Source: Galerina marginata (Eukaryota; Basidiomycota; Agaricomycetes; Agaricales; Galerinaceae). Taken from it: DNA of 64,000 nucleotides. Positions 43,577-55,884 of this stretch are shown one piece after another. The notes under the pieces were generated by a model. The model did not search any database and was not told the origin of the DNA. It saw nothing but the letters and a program-made list of their open reading frames with translations. Location of the stretch: contig JAECYW010000006.1 of the NCBI GenBank assembly GCA_023014335.1, positions 1,798,001-1,862,000 of the forward strand, written 5' to 3'. A program made the translations under genes and the position numbers. Within the stretch, counting starts at the first letter, position 1; every line of letters begins with the position of its first letter.

Positions 43577-45124
43577 TTATTTAGAGAACCACGAAACCCC
43601 TTTCACATCAACCAACTGAAAAACCCCAGACGCAACTAATCTGTTGACATTGATCAGAACATCTGGCGAAAGAAATGTACCCGATAAATTTTTTCCTTCC
43701 AAATAATCAGTCTGGATCCAAACGCTTTCAAGTCGTCTCATTTCATGAATGCCGTGAGATGCTTCATCGGTTGCCCTCAGGATCAAGGGTTCCATGATTT
43801 CTGGCAGATTCGTACCGGTGAGGAATGGGCCTTCATAGGAGAAAATTTGGAGCGAGGGCAAAAATGACGGATGTTGCAAATGTCGTAGAGCGTCAAATAA
43901 CCTGTTGTCCAGGCCACTTGGGGTGTGCAAACTAGTTGGGACACAGATGTCTAGTTCTCGAAGACTGGATAGCCTTGCGAGAAGTCGAACCAAATCTGGG
44001 CTGTCATGGTGATCTATACGATAGCGGAGGCGTAGTTTGGCAAGTTTGCACTGCGATCGATGAAGAAATGGATGAATGGTGTTCATGGCAAATTCGGACG
44101 ACGATTTGTAATCGACTTTTACCTCCAAGGACTCCAATGCAGGTAGAGTAAGCGCCGAAGTAAAATACCCAAGGGTTTCGTCATCGGAAAAGCATAAGTA
44201 AAGTCTGGCTAGTTTAGTATGAGCAGGAGCGGTGGTGGGCTCTTGCGTTATGAGCCTGACGTCTATAAAACGTGCCTCCACGAGGTTCGGGAGTCGTATT
44301 AGCTGTTGTACTGTCTCGAGTGCTGTAAAATTCAACAACCCGAGTCGGTCAATCTGCTGTAACGGAAAGAGGATATAGGCGTTTGAATTAGAGAGGTTCG
44401 CGCCTTCTTCTAATGTCAGGTCATGGAGTATGGAAGCATCGGTCAGGTTTAGTGGGCCATTGGCGATTACGTCGGTGCTTTCTGCCATTGCTCTAGAAAC
44501 ATAAAAAACGCGGAGATTCGGGGTGAAAAGCTTGACCGTTTGATCCGCATTATTGAACAACCCACACCACGATGCTGGAAGATGAAGGTGGACTGTATGC
44601 CATTGCGGACTGTAGGATTTCAAGAGATTTATGATGTCGTGTGAAGGGGGGAAATCTCTAGGGACCTTTGAAACATGGATTTCGAGCAGAAAACCTTTTG
44701 CGCGAGATAGCCATTCTCGAACCAAAGATACTTTGGTCTTCTTTGGGCGAGTATCGGATGGTTGAAGCCGAATGACCACTGTCGTCCAGAGTTCCGGAGT
44801 GGACCAAGCGAAAGCTCTCCATGACCTGCAAACTTTGCCAAAAGAAAGCGGATGAGGTTTTCTTAGCCATTGACGCCGTATAATGTTGTCCGGTTGAACC
44901 ATTGTGAACTGACTGGCAAGGAGGAAAATTCGTGTTGTGATTTCTGGAGGGAAGAAAGTCACTGGATCGATGGGCCGGATATCAATTCCATCGTCCAATG
45001 ATAAGGTTTGTAATGACCAGAGCTCTTCTTCGTCTCCAAGTTGCATCACTGGCAAGTAAAGATCGAGGTCCGGATTTTTACCAGGAAAATTGAGGCCAAA
45101 TGCTAAAAAGCGAGGGCAAGACAC
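43577..45124 (-). CDS. F-box/LRR-type protein 7
   Basis: Intronless, 515 aa. The F-box FFPPEITTRIFLLASQF (about 57-73) is followed by GKVCRSWRAFAWSTPELWTTVVIRL and REWLSRAKGFLLEIHVSK, then LRR-like segments and the end VASGVFQLVDVKGVSWFSK. It is an intact paralogue of the frameshifted gene at 16550-18060, matching block for block. A later start at MQLGDEEELW (about residue 27) is possible. Probable SCF substrate receptor. Confidence 0.8.
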   Translation of the reverse strand: MSCPRFLAFGLNFPGKNPDLDLYLPVMQLGDEEELWSLQTLSLDDGIDIRPIDPVTFFPPEITTRIFLLASQFTMVQPDNIIRRQWLRKPHPLSFGKVCRSWRAFAWSTPELWTTVVIRLQPSDTRPKKTKVSLVREWLSRAKGFLLEIHVSKVPRDFPPSHDIINLLKSYSPQWHTVHLHLPASWCGLFNNADQTVKLFTPNLRVFYVSRAMAESTDVIANGPLNLTDASILHDLTLEEGANLSNSNAYILFPLQQIDRLGLLNFTALETVQQLIRLPNLVEARFIDVRLITQEPTTAPAHTKLARLYLCFSDDETLGYFTSALTLPALESLEVKVDYKSSSEFAMNTIHPFLHRSQCKLAKLRLRYRIDHHDSPDLVRLLARLSSLRELDICVPTSLHTPSGLDNRLFDALRHLQHPSFLPSLQIFSYEGPFLTGTNLPEIMEPLILRATDEASHGIHEMRRLESVWIQTDYLEGKNLSGTFLSPDVLINVNRLVASGVFQLVDVKGVSWFSK

Positions 45125-45694
45125 GGTGCAAAATTGTCAGGAGGATCGCTGTACAAGTACCCAAGCAGTGTCACTTTGAGTCCCTGGTCAATCACGAGTC
45201 AATCAATTCACATAGAAACCAACGGACAGACCGATGTCAACGGCAGTGCACTCGTCTGTCTTCCTAGTCCATGTGGCGGGGGTTTATCTCTTTACCAGGG
45301 CTTTCTCTTGACGCAACTTTGTCTCTGGTCTTGCCGACAATGACTCAGTTGACGACAAAACCCCTTTCTGCGTCCTTGAAAGCGGCTTTAAAGCTCGCAC
45401 ACATAGCACGCTCGCAGCTGCTGCTAGTGACTCTGGTCTTCTCTCCACACGATTGATCTGCAGCGCCGTCAGGAAGGCGACAATCTGTGCGGGGTGGAGA
45501 ACATCCGGTGTGAACAACAAGATCTTCGGCGCCAAAATATTCTGGTGTTTTGTACGAGCCTATCCGACAGCGAGGGAAAGGACTGTGATGTGTTCGACCT
45601 GAGAGGAAGAAAAACAAAAGGTTTTGATGAGCGATCGGATGCACTCGGCCCGGAATTCCGGTCAATATACCTGGGATGTCCGGGAGGGTGAACG
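45125..45694. other. Divergent promoter region
   Basis: Between divergent F-box genes 7 and 8. Overlapping ORFs on both strands were seen, none with a domain. Confidence 0.45.
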
Positions 45695-47454
45695 TTGGTT
45701 TCTACCATTACCATCATGCCAATTCCCGAATTGCCAATGGAATTATGGCTGCAGATACTTTTGTACCTTCCCCAAACTACTGCCAAATTGATTGGGGTGA
45801 ATCGCGTCCTGTTCGAACTCGCTCTGGACGATATCTACAAGGCAATTGATTTTACATCCAACGATGAACGCATGGTGCAGAGATTTCGACAACTCGAGTG
45901 TGTATATTTTTTCCATTGATTGTTACACTCCCTTGGCCTCATCCCCTTCATTCTCAAGAGACGAAAACCTTGCCAGGCGTCTGCGCTGTTTATATATCAA
46001 CCCCAGCCTGAAGTTTCTGCCCATGTCGAACAAAGGTCTCAGTGCGAGCTCCTCCAGACGGACTCTCCTGCTAGCCATCGGGCATATTAGAAGTCGTGCA
46101 GCGGCTTTTAAAAATTCCTTGGTTGATCAATCCTTCGAAGTCCTAAAAACGGCCAAGAAGGCGATGAAACACTGTCGCAACGCTGAAGAAATCGAAATAG
46201 TGATAGGTGACCAGGAAATCACACTTTCATTTGTGTCTTTCACGAACTCCTTATGGCGACGAGACTCCGTTGGTCCAAACATCAAAAAAATAGCTATAAT
46301 GACAACATTCGCCAACTTATCCCTCTTCCTCAACCCGCTCGTCGACGGAGCTTCTACTTTGACGAATCTGTGTGCGTTTAATCTGCAATTAATCTCCCAT
46401 AGATTTGAGCATACTTCTGCTCAGTGGAACGGAGCAATGAAGGCTCTCGTTTCCTTCTTTACGGCTTTCAAAGATGCCCTGACTTCAGTCGGCCTCTATT
46501 TCACTGTTTTTCAGAACCGCGGAAGACTCTTCGAAAAACTTCCCCACCTTCCAAATTTACGGGAGCTATCCTTTTTCGCACCGGTTAACTGCGAAACATT
46601 CCCCAGTACTGAAAGCCTTACACATTTTTTCTCAAAACATGCCTCTGAACTTGAAGTCTTGACCATCACTACTGATTCACCTTGGAAGTCAGTCAAATGG
46701 AGGAGTAATCTGTATACTGTCTGGCTTGCAGACGATGAATTAATGGACCCGAAGAAGTTGGCCTCAATCTCGCAACTCACTTTTCCCAAATTGCACACTT
46801 TTCACTTTGGCTATCAAAAGATCGAGCGGGATTTGGGGCACGCTGTCAGTCTTTTACCGAAACCCTCCCGCGTTATGCCCAATCTTGTGAAACTCGTCAT
46901 GGACGAGGCGAAGTTAAGCCTCGAAGACTTAACTAACCTTGCAGACTCATTTTCCCTTCGTGAAGGCCGTATCTTGGAGGAACTCCATTTTCCCTGCTTC
47001 AAACTTTCACGCCCTTATTTTGACCTGCTCTCCGAGAAACTCCCCAGGCTGAAAGCGTTGACTATCAAATATGACCTGACTATTTCCCATGAGGAAGCAT
47101 GTCCTCCAGCTTCGGCTCCGCCGCAGGGATTTGTATGTGTCGATTACACTTCTTGTTTGCTTCGCGGAACAACTGACCTACTGCTTTCAGTCGGGGTTCC
47201 ACAACGACATGCGAGTACGTACGTATCTCTCTTGGGGAATCAGGTATCTTCGCCTTTTAAGAGGGGCTTGTATGTTTGGACATCCGGATATTCATGATAT
47301 GGAAGTCGTTGCTGCTTGCCTGGTGACGCAGAGAGTGGTTTTGGACACAACAATTGCCTGTAGCTGCTCTTCTCCGCTACCGCAGGAGGTTGCCAGCGTG
47401 GATCACCGAGCATTCACTTCACGCTTGACTTTTCCCTTGGGGCCCTACTTTTAA
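45695..47454 (+). CDS. F-box protein 8
   Basis: Three exons (45695-45897, 45959-47132, 47191-47454) give 546 aa if the last intron is used; without it the frame ends at 47297. The second ATG (45716) starts MPIPELP directly at the F-box ELPMELWLQILLYLPQTTAKLIGVNRVLFELALDD and may be the real start. The body has leucine-rich segments (LRELSF, LEVLTI, LVKLVM, LKALTI). The two GT-AG introns of 61 and 58 nt both keep frame. Substrate unknown. Confidence 0.7.
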
Positions 47455-47760
47455 TGGGCAGGTGTCACCAGTCCTGCCTGGAAGGGAAGGAAGGAAGTAT
47501 ATTATACTGATGTGGTCCCTCAATGGAATCAGTTCACCGTAATTTAGACTAATCATTTCAATATCACGGTTTCGACGTTGAGATTTTCATCGCCTTGTGG
47601 TTTTCCTGGTCATCTAACTTCTCCGAGCCTTTTCATTACTTACGAACTTTCAATCTATTGTGTTTACACATTTTGGAAGTACAATCCCCTTCACCGGCTG
47701 ACCTGCACTGTTTTCGTAGAGATCGGCAGTTTCCCCTCACTATGAATTGCAAAACAATGT
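47455..47760. other. Intergenic between convergent F-box genes
   Basis: A short 3' flank; nothing was seen. Confidence 0.5.
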
Positions 47761-49296
47761 TTACACCCACGTCGTTCCATCCATATTCACCAGCACAAGT
47801 AAGCCCACCTCCACCAAACGAATAATTTCCCAAAGGTACTGCGCGTCCAGAAGCCCCGAAATGCTGTAGTTTTTCTGGTCCGCCGTGATCATCACTCTCC
47901 TTAGCGCAGCTATCCCTGAAGCCGAACCAGCACTGCTCTCCGGGACCGCACCCGACCGTATCATAAGGGGGTTTATAAAATCGAGAGTTTGCACCGTCAA
48001 TTGGCCTTCGTACTCGAGGACTTCAAGATTTGGGAGGAAGTTTGGGAAGGTATGTGTGTAGAGATGGTCGAAAAATATCTGGCTCAGTCCCCATTGTGTA
48101 CCCTGTTCCGGTACGTGCACTTTGCCTATTCTGAAGTTCAAATCGCGTATACGAAGCTCTGTAAGGGAGGAAGAGATGGGCTCGGATGAGAGGAGGTTGA
48201 TGAGGTCGTTTTCGTAGGTGGATGTCATTTGGCATTCGAGGGTGAGCTGGGTCAGCGAACACCCCTTCTGAAAGCATGGCGAAATGTATTCGAGTCGGGT
48301 CGTGTACTGGAATGGCTTGGAAATACGAAGGGAGAGGCTCTTCAGAGTGGGTAGGCTGAGCTGGTAGAAAAACGTCCCGGGCGAAGATTCGATCCCAAAA
48401 TCGACGTCCAGTATTTCCAAGCCTTCGTGGGTGGTGGGCTGCAGGTTGAAACATTGACATTTGGACCATGTGAGCTCTCTGAGCTCTGGGAATCTGGAGA
48501 GAAGATCGTTTAAATCGATTTGGATGGACGAAGACAGAAACAGGCGCGTAATTTGGTCTGTGGGGTAGGATGATAGATAGTCCGGGTTGTTGAACGTGAA
48601 GTTAGAAAGCGATAATGTTTGAAGAAGAGGGGCCGCCTTCAAGTTCACTTCGAATTTCGCGAGTATTTCATTTTCACCATGCCCAATCGAGGCATGACGA
48701 AGCAGAGGAAGAGACAGACCAGGAATTGGAATGGTGCGGAAGAAGAATTCGTATTGGAAGGGGTGATATAGGTCGAGGCGTCGCCATTGCTCTGAGTGTC
48801 CAGTCAGGAGGGAGAGCAACAACCGAACACCAGCGCGCCAGGTAGGAGAGAGCTGTCCGGTCGACTGCTCGATGTAGACGTCCAGTGGCCTTCCCTTTGC
48901 GCGTTCCAACCACTCCCTTAGGATGTCAGTTTGGACGCTAAGATTATCGGTAGAGATGCGAACGATGACGGTCGTCCATATTTCTGAAGTCGCCCACGCG
49001 CACTCGCGCCAGGCTCTGCAGATCTTGCCTAGCCAGAGTGGGTAAGAGGCGCGCCTCCACCTTGGGTTCGAGATGGGGTCGAGGTCCGGTTGACAAGCGT
49101 ACTCGAATACTTGAGAGAGTACGTCGTCTGGAAGGGCGAGTATTCTGTGTCTCGTCGGGGTTGTTTTCTGGTTTAAGGCTTTGACACCGCCTTTCTTGGG
49201 ATTCAAATTCTTTCTTGGTCCCGTCGGTCTAAGATTGGGCCTAACTGGACGTCTTCGTGGACAGCAAACTTTACTACCAGGCTGCATTCGTTCCAT
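47761..49296 (-). CDS. F-box/LRR-type protein 9
   Basis: Intronless, 511 aa. A basic N-terminus (CCPRRRPVRPNLRPTGPRKN) precedes the F-box LALPDDVLSQVFEYACQP (about 53-70). The block YPLWLGKICRAWRECAWATSEIWTTVIVR and REWLERAKGRPLDVYIEQ follow. It is the closest relative of F-box 4 (22197-23921), and the shared blocks show a duplication that left the copies 24 kb apart on the same strand. The C-terminus ends IIRLVEVGLLVLVNMDG. Probable SCF substrate receptor. Confidence 0.8.
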   Translation of the reverse strand: MERMQPGSKVCCPRRRPVRPNLRPTGPRKNLNPKKGGVKALNQKTTPTRHRILALPDDVLSQVFEYACQPDLDPISNPRWRRASYPLWLGKICRAWRECAWATSEIWTTVIVRISTDNLSVQTDILREWLERAKGRPLDVYIEQSTGQLSPTWRAGVRLLLSLLTGHSEQWRRLDLYHPFQYEFFFRTIPIPGLSLPLLRHASIGHGENEILAKFEVNLKAAPLLQTLSLSNFTFNNPDYLSSYPTDQITRLFLSSSIQIDLNDLLSRFPELRELTWSKCQCFNLQPTTHEGLEILDVDFGIESSPGTFFYQLSLPTLKSLSLRISKPFQYTTRLEYISPCFQKGCSLTQLTLECQMTSTYENDLINLLSSEPISSSLTELRIRDLNFRIGKVHVPEQGTQWGLSQIFFDHLYTHTFPNFLPNLEVLEYEGQLTVQTLDFINPLMIRSGAVPESSAGSASGIAALRRVMITADQKNYSISGLLDAQYLWEIIRLVEVGLLVLVNMDGTTWV

Positions 49297-50118
49297 GATT
49301 TCCTATCGGTCAAGTGTGAGCGCTCTGAAGAGTGAGGCAAAGAAAGGGCAAAAATCACCTCCATCTCCAATCCTTTCCTACAGTTTAATAGTGAGGGTAG
49401 CAAGAATACGCATCCATGTCAGTGCTCGAGGTAGATATACAAAACCGAGGCCCCGTGCCTCCAACAGGACGAACAGACATTGAAACTGTAATAAGCAGTG
49501 ATGGAGGCAGTTCAGTGAGAGAAACGGGCAAGGAATTAGAGGACATGCTGTGCGCCGTCAAGCAGCGTGTTCAGAGTGTTGCAACTTGTACGTTTCTGAT
49601 AGGACCTGCGGATGTGGAGGACGCACGACTCGTTTCTTATGCGCTATGCATAGTTTATCAAGGGACCTCAGTGTGGGGGCTGAGCAGCGCGCAAGTTTTG
49701 CGGGTAGCATGGAGCTCGTCACGGCGTCACCGGACAAAATCATTACAACTCAGTTACCTACCAGCAGAGATAAAGCTGGCTGTAAGTCCAAATCTCGAAA
49801 GCAACAGTATGTATATATCACATAACCAGAAAGCAACAGAGTACTTAATATACAAACACCTAAAAAAGGACAAGCTAGACTACGATAATAGACGAGAGAG
49901 GGATGGGGTTGTCGTGGTTGTGAACATGATCGTATGCAAGAAAATAAAACTGATGTATGTATGTGTATATAGATAGACAGAGCTAGTGGATACGGATATG
50001 GTATCACCATCGATATAGGCACGATGGCGTTGAACGAAATAGTGATGGCGCTGAACGAGGTATCTATCCAGGTGACTACGGGTAAGGTCTAGGTCGAAAA
50101 GGAATTAAACGATGTCCT
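49297..50118. other. Intergenic
   Basis: F-box 9 leader and fungalysin 3' flank, with TATG-rich simple sequence near 49940-49980. An 186-codon open frame at 49416-49976 looks random. Confidence 0.45.
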
Positions 50119-52906
50119 TTAGTCCTGCTGGCAGGCCACGGGGACGGTATATCCCTGCGAAGAACATAAGCAACGACGCTCGAGTGGTTAATAAAGCAGT
50201 GATAATGCTCACGTTGGTCCTGATGCCTCCACCCCAGGGTGTGCGGTCGCGAACTTTGGCGTCCTGGCCGAGGCCACGAGCAGCGAATCCATCCCACAGA
50301 GTGCAGAAGTTCTCTCCGCCAGTAAGGACCTGATCAGCCTGAATAATAGCATCACGGGCGTCGAAGAACGACGGTCTGCAGGTCTGGAGCTTCATGCCGT
50401 TCAGGACGAGCCTGCAAAGTTTATCGTCAGTCCAACTCATTGCACAATGCACTAAAACAAAAGAGACGTACTGCACAATCAAAGAATTACCATGCTTGGG
50501 AACGAGAGGGCCCTTCTTGTCGTCTCGGTAGAAGTGTCCGGCGGGGACGGTTCCGTCGTCGAGAGGAGCAGGAGGGAAGAGCTCATCGGAGTAGCCATGC
50601 TTCTCGATAAGCTTCTGGGAAACGACCCAAAGGATCTGAGCCCAGACTTCACCGACGGCGTGGACGCCCCAGTATCCGGGTTTGTCGAGGGTCTTGTAAG
50701 TCGAGGGGTTGATTTCCTCATCCTATAATAAATTGTTAACAAATGTTCAATAGGGTTACGAAGAAAAAAGGGACATACTAATGAGTAAGGATAGTTTCTG
50801 ATGCCGTTTTCGCGGTTGGCAGCCCAAGAGCCCATGGCGTAGTCCGAGTAGTTCTTGGTGCTGCGGATGGTAGTGGCAAGGAAGTCACCCCAGCCTTCTC
50901 CCATACCGCCGGCCTCGCCCCAGCCCAAGCACCCCGAGTTGGCGGGGCCACCAGTCAGACGCGTGCTGAGACCGTGGCTCAGCTCGTGGATGACAATGCC
51001 GGCTTCGAGGTCACCATCACGGTAAGGCAGGGCGGTGTTCCAGAGATACATGCGCATGCGACCGTTTTGACCATCAGGAGGGGTCATGAAGTTGGCATTG
51101 TTGAATCCCGAACCGTCCTGAGCGTTGGCAATGACGGCGTCGTTCTGGGCTCCGCCTCGGCCAAAGTTGTATTGCTGGAAGTTGCCTGAAACCTCATCGA
51201 ATCCATAACTACGAAAATACGTTAAAAGGCGACTTTGGGTAAATTTGATGTAGGAAGCTTACCGATAGTAAAGATCGTGGACCAAGTTAGATGTATAGAA
51301 GAGTTGCGTGATCGTGGTGTTAATGTATCTCTGCGCTTCGTCCATAGCATCGGGCTTCTCAGTCTCCTGAGGGTCGTATTCGTAGTCGAAAACCTTCTCC
51401 TTGCCACCATCTGGACGATAGTTATTGATAAAAGAATTCTGACCCTCCCAGTTCTCCTGAGCGAAAACCTAGAAGAGAAATTATAAGAATACGACACAAG
51501 GCAAGCAATTCGAGCCTACATACATTGTTGCCCCAGGTGGTGGTGGTATTTCGGTAGAAGTCTTTTGTCGGTGCCTTTAGGCCCTTGAAGCTTGGGTCGT
51601 TGGCATAAGGAATAGAGTGCCAGCCGACAGGAGAGGCCAAAGCGTCAAAGTTCTCCTTCTCGAGCGTACGATTACCCACGGAAGGATCGTTAACACCCCA
51701 TTTGAAGACATTGTAAGTTCCAACAACAACCTCGGGAGCCTTGGGAATAGGAGCATCGGATGCCCAGTCAACCACGGAAATGATCTGGTGCGGAGCCGAG
51801 GCTGAGACAGCAGCCTCATACCAGTTGTCCTGCATCTCGACCTCAAACTACGACAGTGGAGTTAATCAAAAAATACTTTGGGATATGCCGGTGCCACTAA
51901 CCTTCCATACAAGGTGCAAGTCAGTGCTGCCCGCCTTGTTGGGGACCTGAATGTACGCCATCTTGGCCTTGACGGGGTTGACGGTGTCTGGAACATTATC
52001 GGCCTCGAATTCAATGGAATGCTCGTCCTTTGAAGGAGCAAAATGGTGTGTTGGGGTGAACATGATGGCATCTTTGTGGTGGTCAAAACGGTCGAGAATA
52101 TCCTTCGCAACTTTCTGGTCAGGCGTCGCGGTTGCCATAAACTTGAGGAGAGCCGGTCGGAAGTCAGCGACGTCATCCGAGTAATGGTGTTCCTCGAGGT
52201 CAATCGGAGAGCAATTGGTCTCAACCAAATGCTGCAATTCGTGAGCAGCCTCGTTTGAGCTTGAAGCCTGCCCCATGACGACTTGTTCAGAGTCAACGAC
52301 ATTAGCCCGCTGGAGGCTTGTCAATGACTGGAACAGCTCGTCACAGGCCTCCTGTCTCGGGTCGCGAATAGTGCTGATATCTGGCTTATCGAAGAGAGCC
52401 GGAGTAACACCGTTGAAGAACTGGAAAGAGTGATAAGGTCACACGATACGTTATGTGCCAACGGATGGCCGACTTACAGAATTTCCGTACGAGAGGACCA
52501 TCCCGTCTTTGATGTTAATGTTCATATCTCCGTCAGTCACCTCAAGACCGTTGACGAGTTGACGGACATAGACGTGGGTAACCCCAGTGTTCTTGTCGGT
52601 GTAAGAGTCAGGACGGATCTTGTAAGACGAGCCTGTGGCCACTTGGTCCATGAGAACGTCGTTCACAAAGATGCGGGCGACCTCAATGGGGTCCATGGAG
52701 GGATCCGCTGGCGTGAAGCCGTTGGTCGTGATTTGGTAAGGACTTGACCGGAACACGGCATGAGGGTGCTCTGGCCCGAAACCAAGAGACTTGCGGCGGT
52801 AGCCTATCCGGCCCTCGTCGTGAGCTGAGGGCGCTACGTGACGGTGCCCGTAGACATGGCCAGCGAGGCTTGCGACGACGAGCGACGCTGTGAGGAAGCA
52901 GCGCAT
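50119..52906 (-). CDS. Fungalysin (M36 extracellular metalloprotease)
   Basis: Eight exons (52478-52906, 51902-52420, 51524-51847, 51263-51468, 50779-51208, 50472-50722, 50213-50411, 50119-50154) encode 797 aa. A signal peptide ([17 protein letters not shown]) is followed by an FTP-type prodomain (residues about 60-380), then the zinc protease domain with HELSH at about 567-571 and the third ligand Glu in [10 protein letters not shown] at about 597. The last 12-codon exon, after a 58-nt intron, gives the family ending [12 protein letters not shown]. Such proteases are secreted and digest elastin, collagen and keratin-like substrates. The catalytic residues are intact and the length is normal. 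Confidence 0.93.
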
Positions 52907-53924
52907 TGTAGAGCTAGGTTCAAGGACAGATATGGGCCTAAGACTGGTCAAAGTCTGTTATCCCTGAAGTATGGAGGTAAGAAAGCAAGAGAGAGGGGGC
53001 TGCGGGGATACGGATGGGTGGGGTTTATGAACAAGCCCCGGTTGTAAGAGCTTGCGTGGTGAGGGGAGAACGATAAGGCTCGCGTGCCGGGCTGGTGCTA
53101 TGTGGTCATGTTTGGTCACCGTGGCTGCGGTGGAATGACTCAAGTCATCTCTTTCGTCGAGGATCACCACATGCACAGCTATCATTGCAATCTGTGCCCG
53201 TATACAGCCGTACTCCTCTCCTTGGTTGCTCATTCTGAGTAAAGAGCCGCAGAATCCTCTTTAGTGGACTTCTGAGCTGGACTCGGAATATTCTTAGCCT
53301 GAGAACTTCTTCTCGACATGTCAATAAAGATGCCACCGGGTTTGACAAGCAAGTCCCCAAATTTAAAGTGCCAGCGCATCCGAAGTCACACACTTCGAGC
53401 CCCAGAAGTCTCCATTTTCCGTGATTACCTCATTGTAGAGTATTAGAAGTGGTACGAGTCTCAAATTGCGTCATAGGTCCAACACGAGGTTAAGCGCCCG
53501 GCGCCTCATTTTCTGTTCGTGGACATGAAGGCAACGCCCAAATTACCGTACATATCTACTCATCAACACTCACATACGTATTCCATAATTGTCTGATGAC
53601 GAATCCAGCGCTTTCCATTCGAGATGTACCATATCCAGTCGTTGAGCACTCGTACACCACAAATAACTACACGCGCAAAACGCATGGCCGATATCGGAAA
53701 TTCGGAATCTTAGCACCCCAAACTTTAGAGAGCGAGGCGAGATTATTAAGCCCAACAAAATCGTGCAAGGCCCCACGACGCCCGCCGCAGCAAAACGGCC
53801 AAGGAGAATGCAAGGTATTCGGACGACTTGTTGTGCGAACGGATTAGGAGACCGAGGAGGCGTTAGATGATATAGGTCCCATAGTTCGAGACGCAATGAA
53901 ACTCAAGATCCAGAAAAAAGGAAA
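52907..53924. other. Intergenic
   Basis: Fungalysin promoter side and flank of an F-box fragment. I recognise no gene. Confidence 0.45.
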
Positions 53925-54275
53925 TTAAAGGACAGGAAGTGAGAATATTCGTCCGCCAGAAGGGCAAGGGTGCACTGAAAAAAGGCCCTGCGTCACGACT
54001 TTCTTGACACAATTGTAGACATCCTTCGTCGAGAGCGGAGCTGTAACCTTGGAACCAGTCGTACGAATGAGCAAGGCGAGGACTGCTAACGGGAGGCTGT
54101 GGATGGCCTGATAGAGGAAGCGATCAGCGACGCCAAATATTCGTTGATTTAACAAAAGGAAGTCGGACAACGAGAGAAGAAGTATCTCCATTAGAACCAC
54201 GTTGAGTAGAAAATCGGTAAGGAGAGGGGTTGGAGGACGTTTCGGAACTTCTGCCATTGATGTCCTTGAAAGCAT
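53925..54275 (-). pseudogene. F-box gene fragment 10
   Basis: A 116-codon frame whose pieces line up with the first 150 residues of F-box 11 (56497-57990): RFLYQAIHSLP against RFLYRTVPGLI, and STKDVYNCVKK...FSVHPC against SKKDIYECIKK...FSARHV. The F-box part is degraded and everything downstream is missing, so this is a truncated, decayed copy about 3 kb from the intact gene. Confidence 0.55.
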
Positions 54276-54592
54276 GAGCCATGGCGCGCAGAATCCAGAG
54301 ACCCGCTCACCAACGAAGTCGTGGTCGATAATACGGGTAGGCGAGGAAATGATTTCGACAGAGTACTCACGAAATCGGGCTGGTTTGCACTGAATTAAAT
54401 ATCACCAACAATACTTACTGATCTCCATGTAATTATTTTTATGGACAAAAATGAATTGGAAGAGGTTTTACGACAGTTGCCTGGGTTGCAAGTCCTGCGA
54501 CTTTCAAAAAACGAGTCTCCTTCGTTTGAATTCGAGGCTACCGGCTCCTTGGTCTGAGAACAGCGTCGGTAGGCGCTGGAAGATGATGCAAC
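54276..54592. other. Intergenic
   Basis: A short gap; nothing was seen. Confidence 0.5.
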
Positions 54593-55884
54593 CTACAGCC
54601 CTTGAAGCTTCAAAGAAGTGCTATGGGTTCGGATAAACTCCACGACATCGGATAGAGACTTTTCTTTGACTCCATCCGGCTCGTTGTGCAGCTCGTGGCG
54701 AGCGTCCTAGTGTCGTCAGAGTCAGACCTTCGTGAATCAAATCGGGGTGCATGTTGCGTACAGGATACAAGATAATTTTCTTGTCATTCGCAGGAAGCTT
54801 CTCACACACTTCCTGTGTACTTTTCGGAGAAGTTACCTGAGCGAGAGAAATGAGCCAACATATAAAGATGAAAGAGGTGTACCACTGGCACGAACATTGT
54901 CACTCGATCCGTGTAGAAGCAAGACCTACAAAAAGGCTTGTGATTCATGTGATGAAATGCAAGTTGAAGACATACAGGAATGCTCTCAGGCCAATTAGCA
55001 TAAGATGTCTTCAACATAATCTCTCCCTGATGATTTATGAGTGGCGGAATGACAAGACTACCATTCACCTTGAAACTTGCCTGGTCTATCATATCGCCTA
55101 GACTTTGAAGACTGCCTGGTTTTCCAATCAGTGGATCGGACACGTACGACTCGTTTGTTTCTGGGTTCCGAGAGAGATCCTGAAGATTGAAGCATGGGCA
55201 TTAAACAGAAAAGCGCGACAACAAACAAACATTCAAGTGCGAACCTCAAGATTGTTTCGAAATGGGAAGAGAGTATAGGGCTTCACCTGAACCACCTTCT
55301 TTGCTATCCACATCGCAGGTTTTGGGATAGGATTGGTGAGGGTAATGCATGGGCTTCCGGCAATGACACCTTTTACACGCTTTACCGGGGTGATATCTGC
55401 TCGCGATTGATCACAAAGTAATCCTAGCACCTGGCCACCACCCTTAAGAAGTAATATAAAATTGTAAGCCAAAGTGAAGCGTAGAAAACCCAGGAAGAAT
55501 AACCATAGATGTGCCCATGAGAAAGAGCGGTAGTGCTGGAAAGTTGGCTGCCGCTTGCTCAATGGCCCATTCTAAGTCGTCCATCTGGAACGCCCATTTC
55601 GTTTTCCCGTACGCGGCGTCTTTGCTTTTGTGGTCGCTATCTCCAGCAGTACGTCCGTAGCCACGCAAGTCAAATACGAAGACCGCGATTTGATGCTTCG
55701 TGGAAAGGTTAGAGTGCATATCTGTGTAGCGCCCTGCATGTTCAGCAGCGCCGTGGACGAAGACGAGGACGGCGATCGGGTCGGAAGAAGGATATGTGCG
55801 AGTGTAGAAGTTCGTGTCGTGGGGACCAACGACCCATTTTTCTTCATATGTAGAATTTGGGACCACAGCTTGGGACGCTGACAT
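54593..55884 (-). CDS. Monoglyceride-lipase-type serine hydrolase
   Basis: Seven exons (55504-55884, 55245-55442, 55069-55179, 54976-55026, 54896-54925, 54762-54836, 54593-54706) join in frame to 319 aa. This is a Hydrolase_4/serine-aminopeptidase-like fold that hydrolyses monoacylglycerols to glycerol and fatty acid, as Yju3 does on yeast lipid droplets. The oxyanion loop is VHGAAEHAGRY. The nucleophile elbow GTSMGGG is split by an intron. The catalytic Asp sits in LLLHGSSDNVTSP and the His in DARHELHNEPDG. Length and triad order are normal. Two exons are only 30 and 51 nt. Confidence 0.9.

Noticed and set aside
49416..49976. 186-codon open frame upstream of F-box 9
   Set aside because: Random composition, no domain, simple-sequence tail and no splice support.
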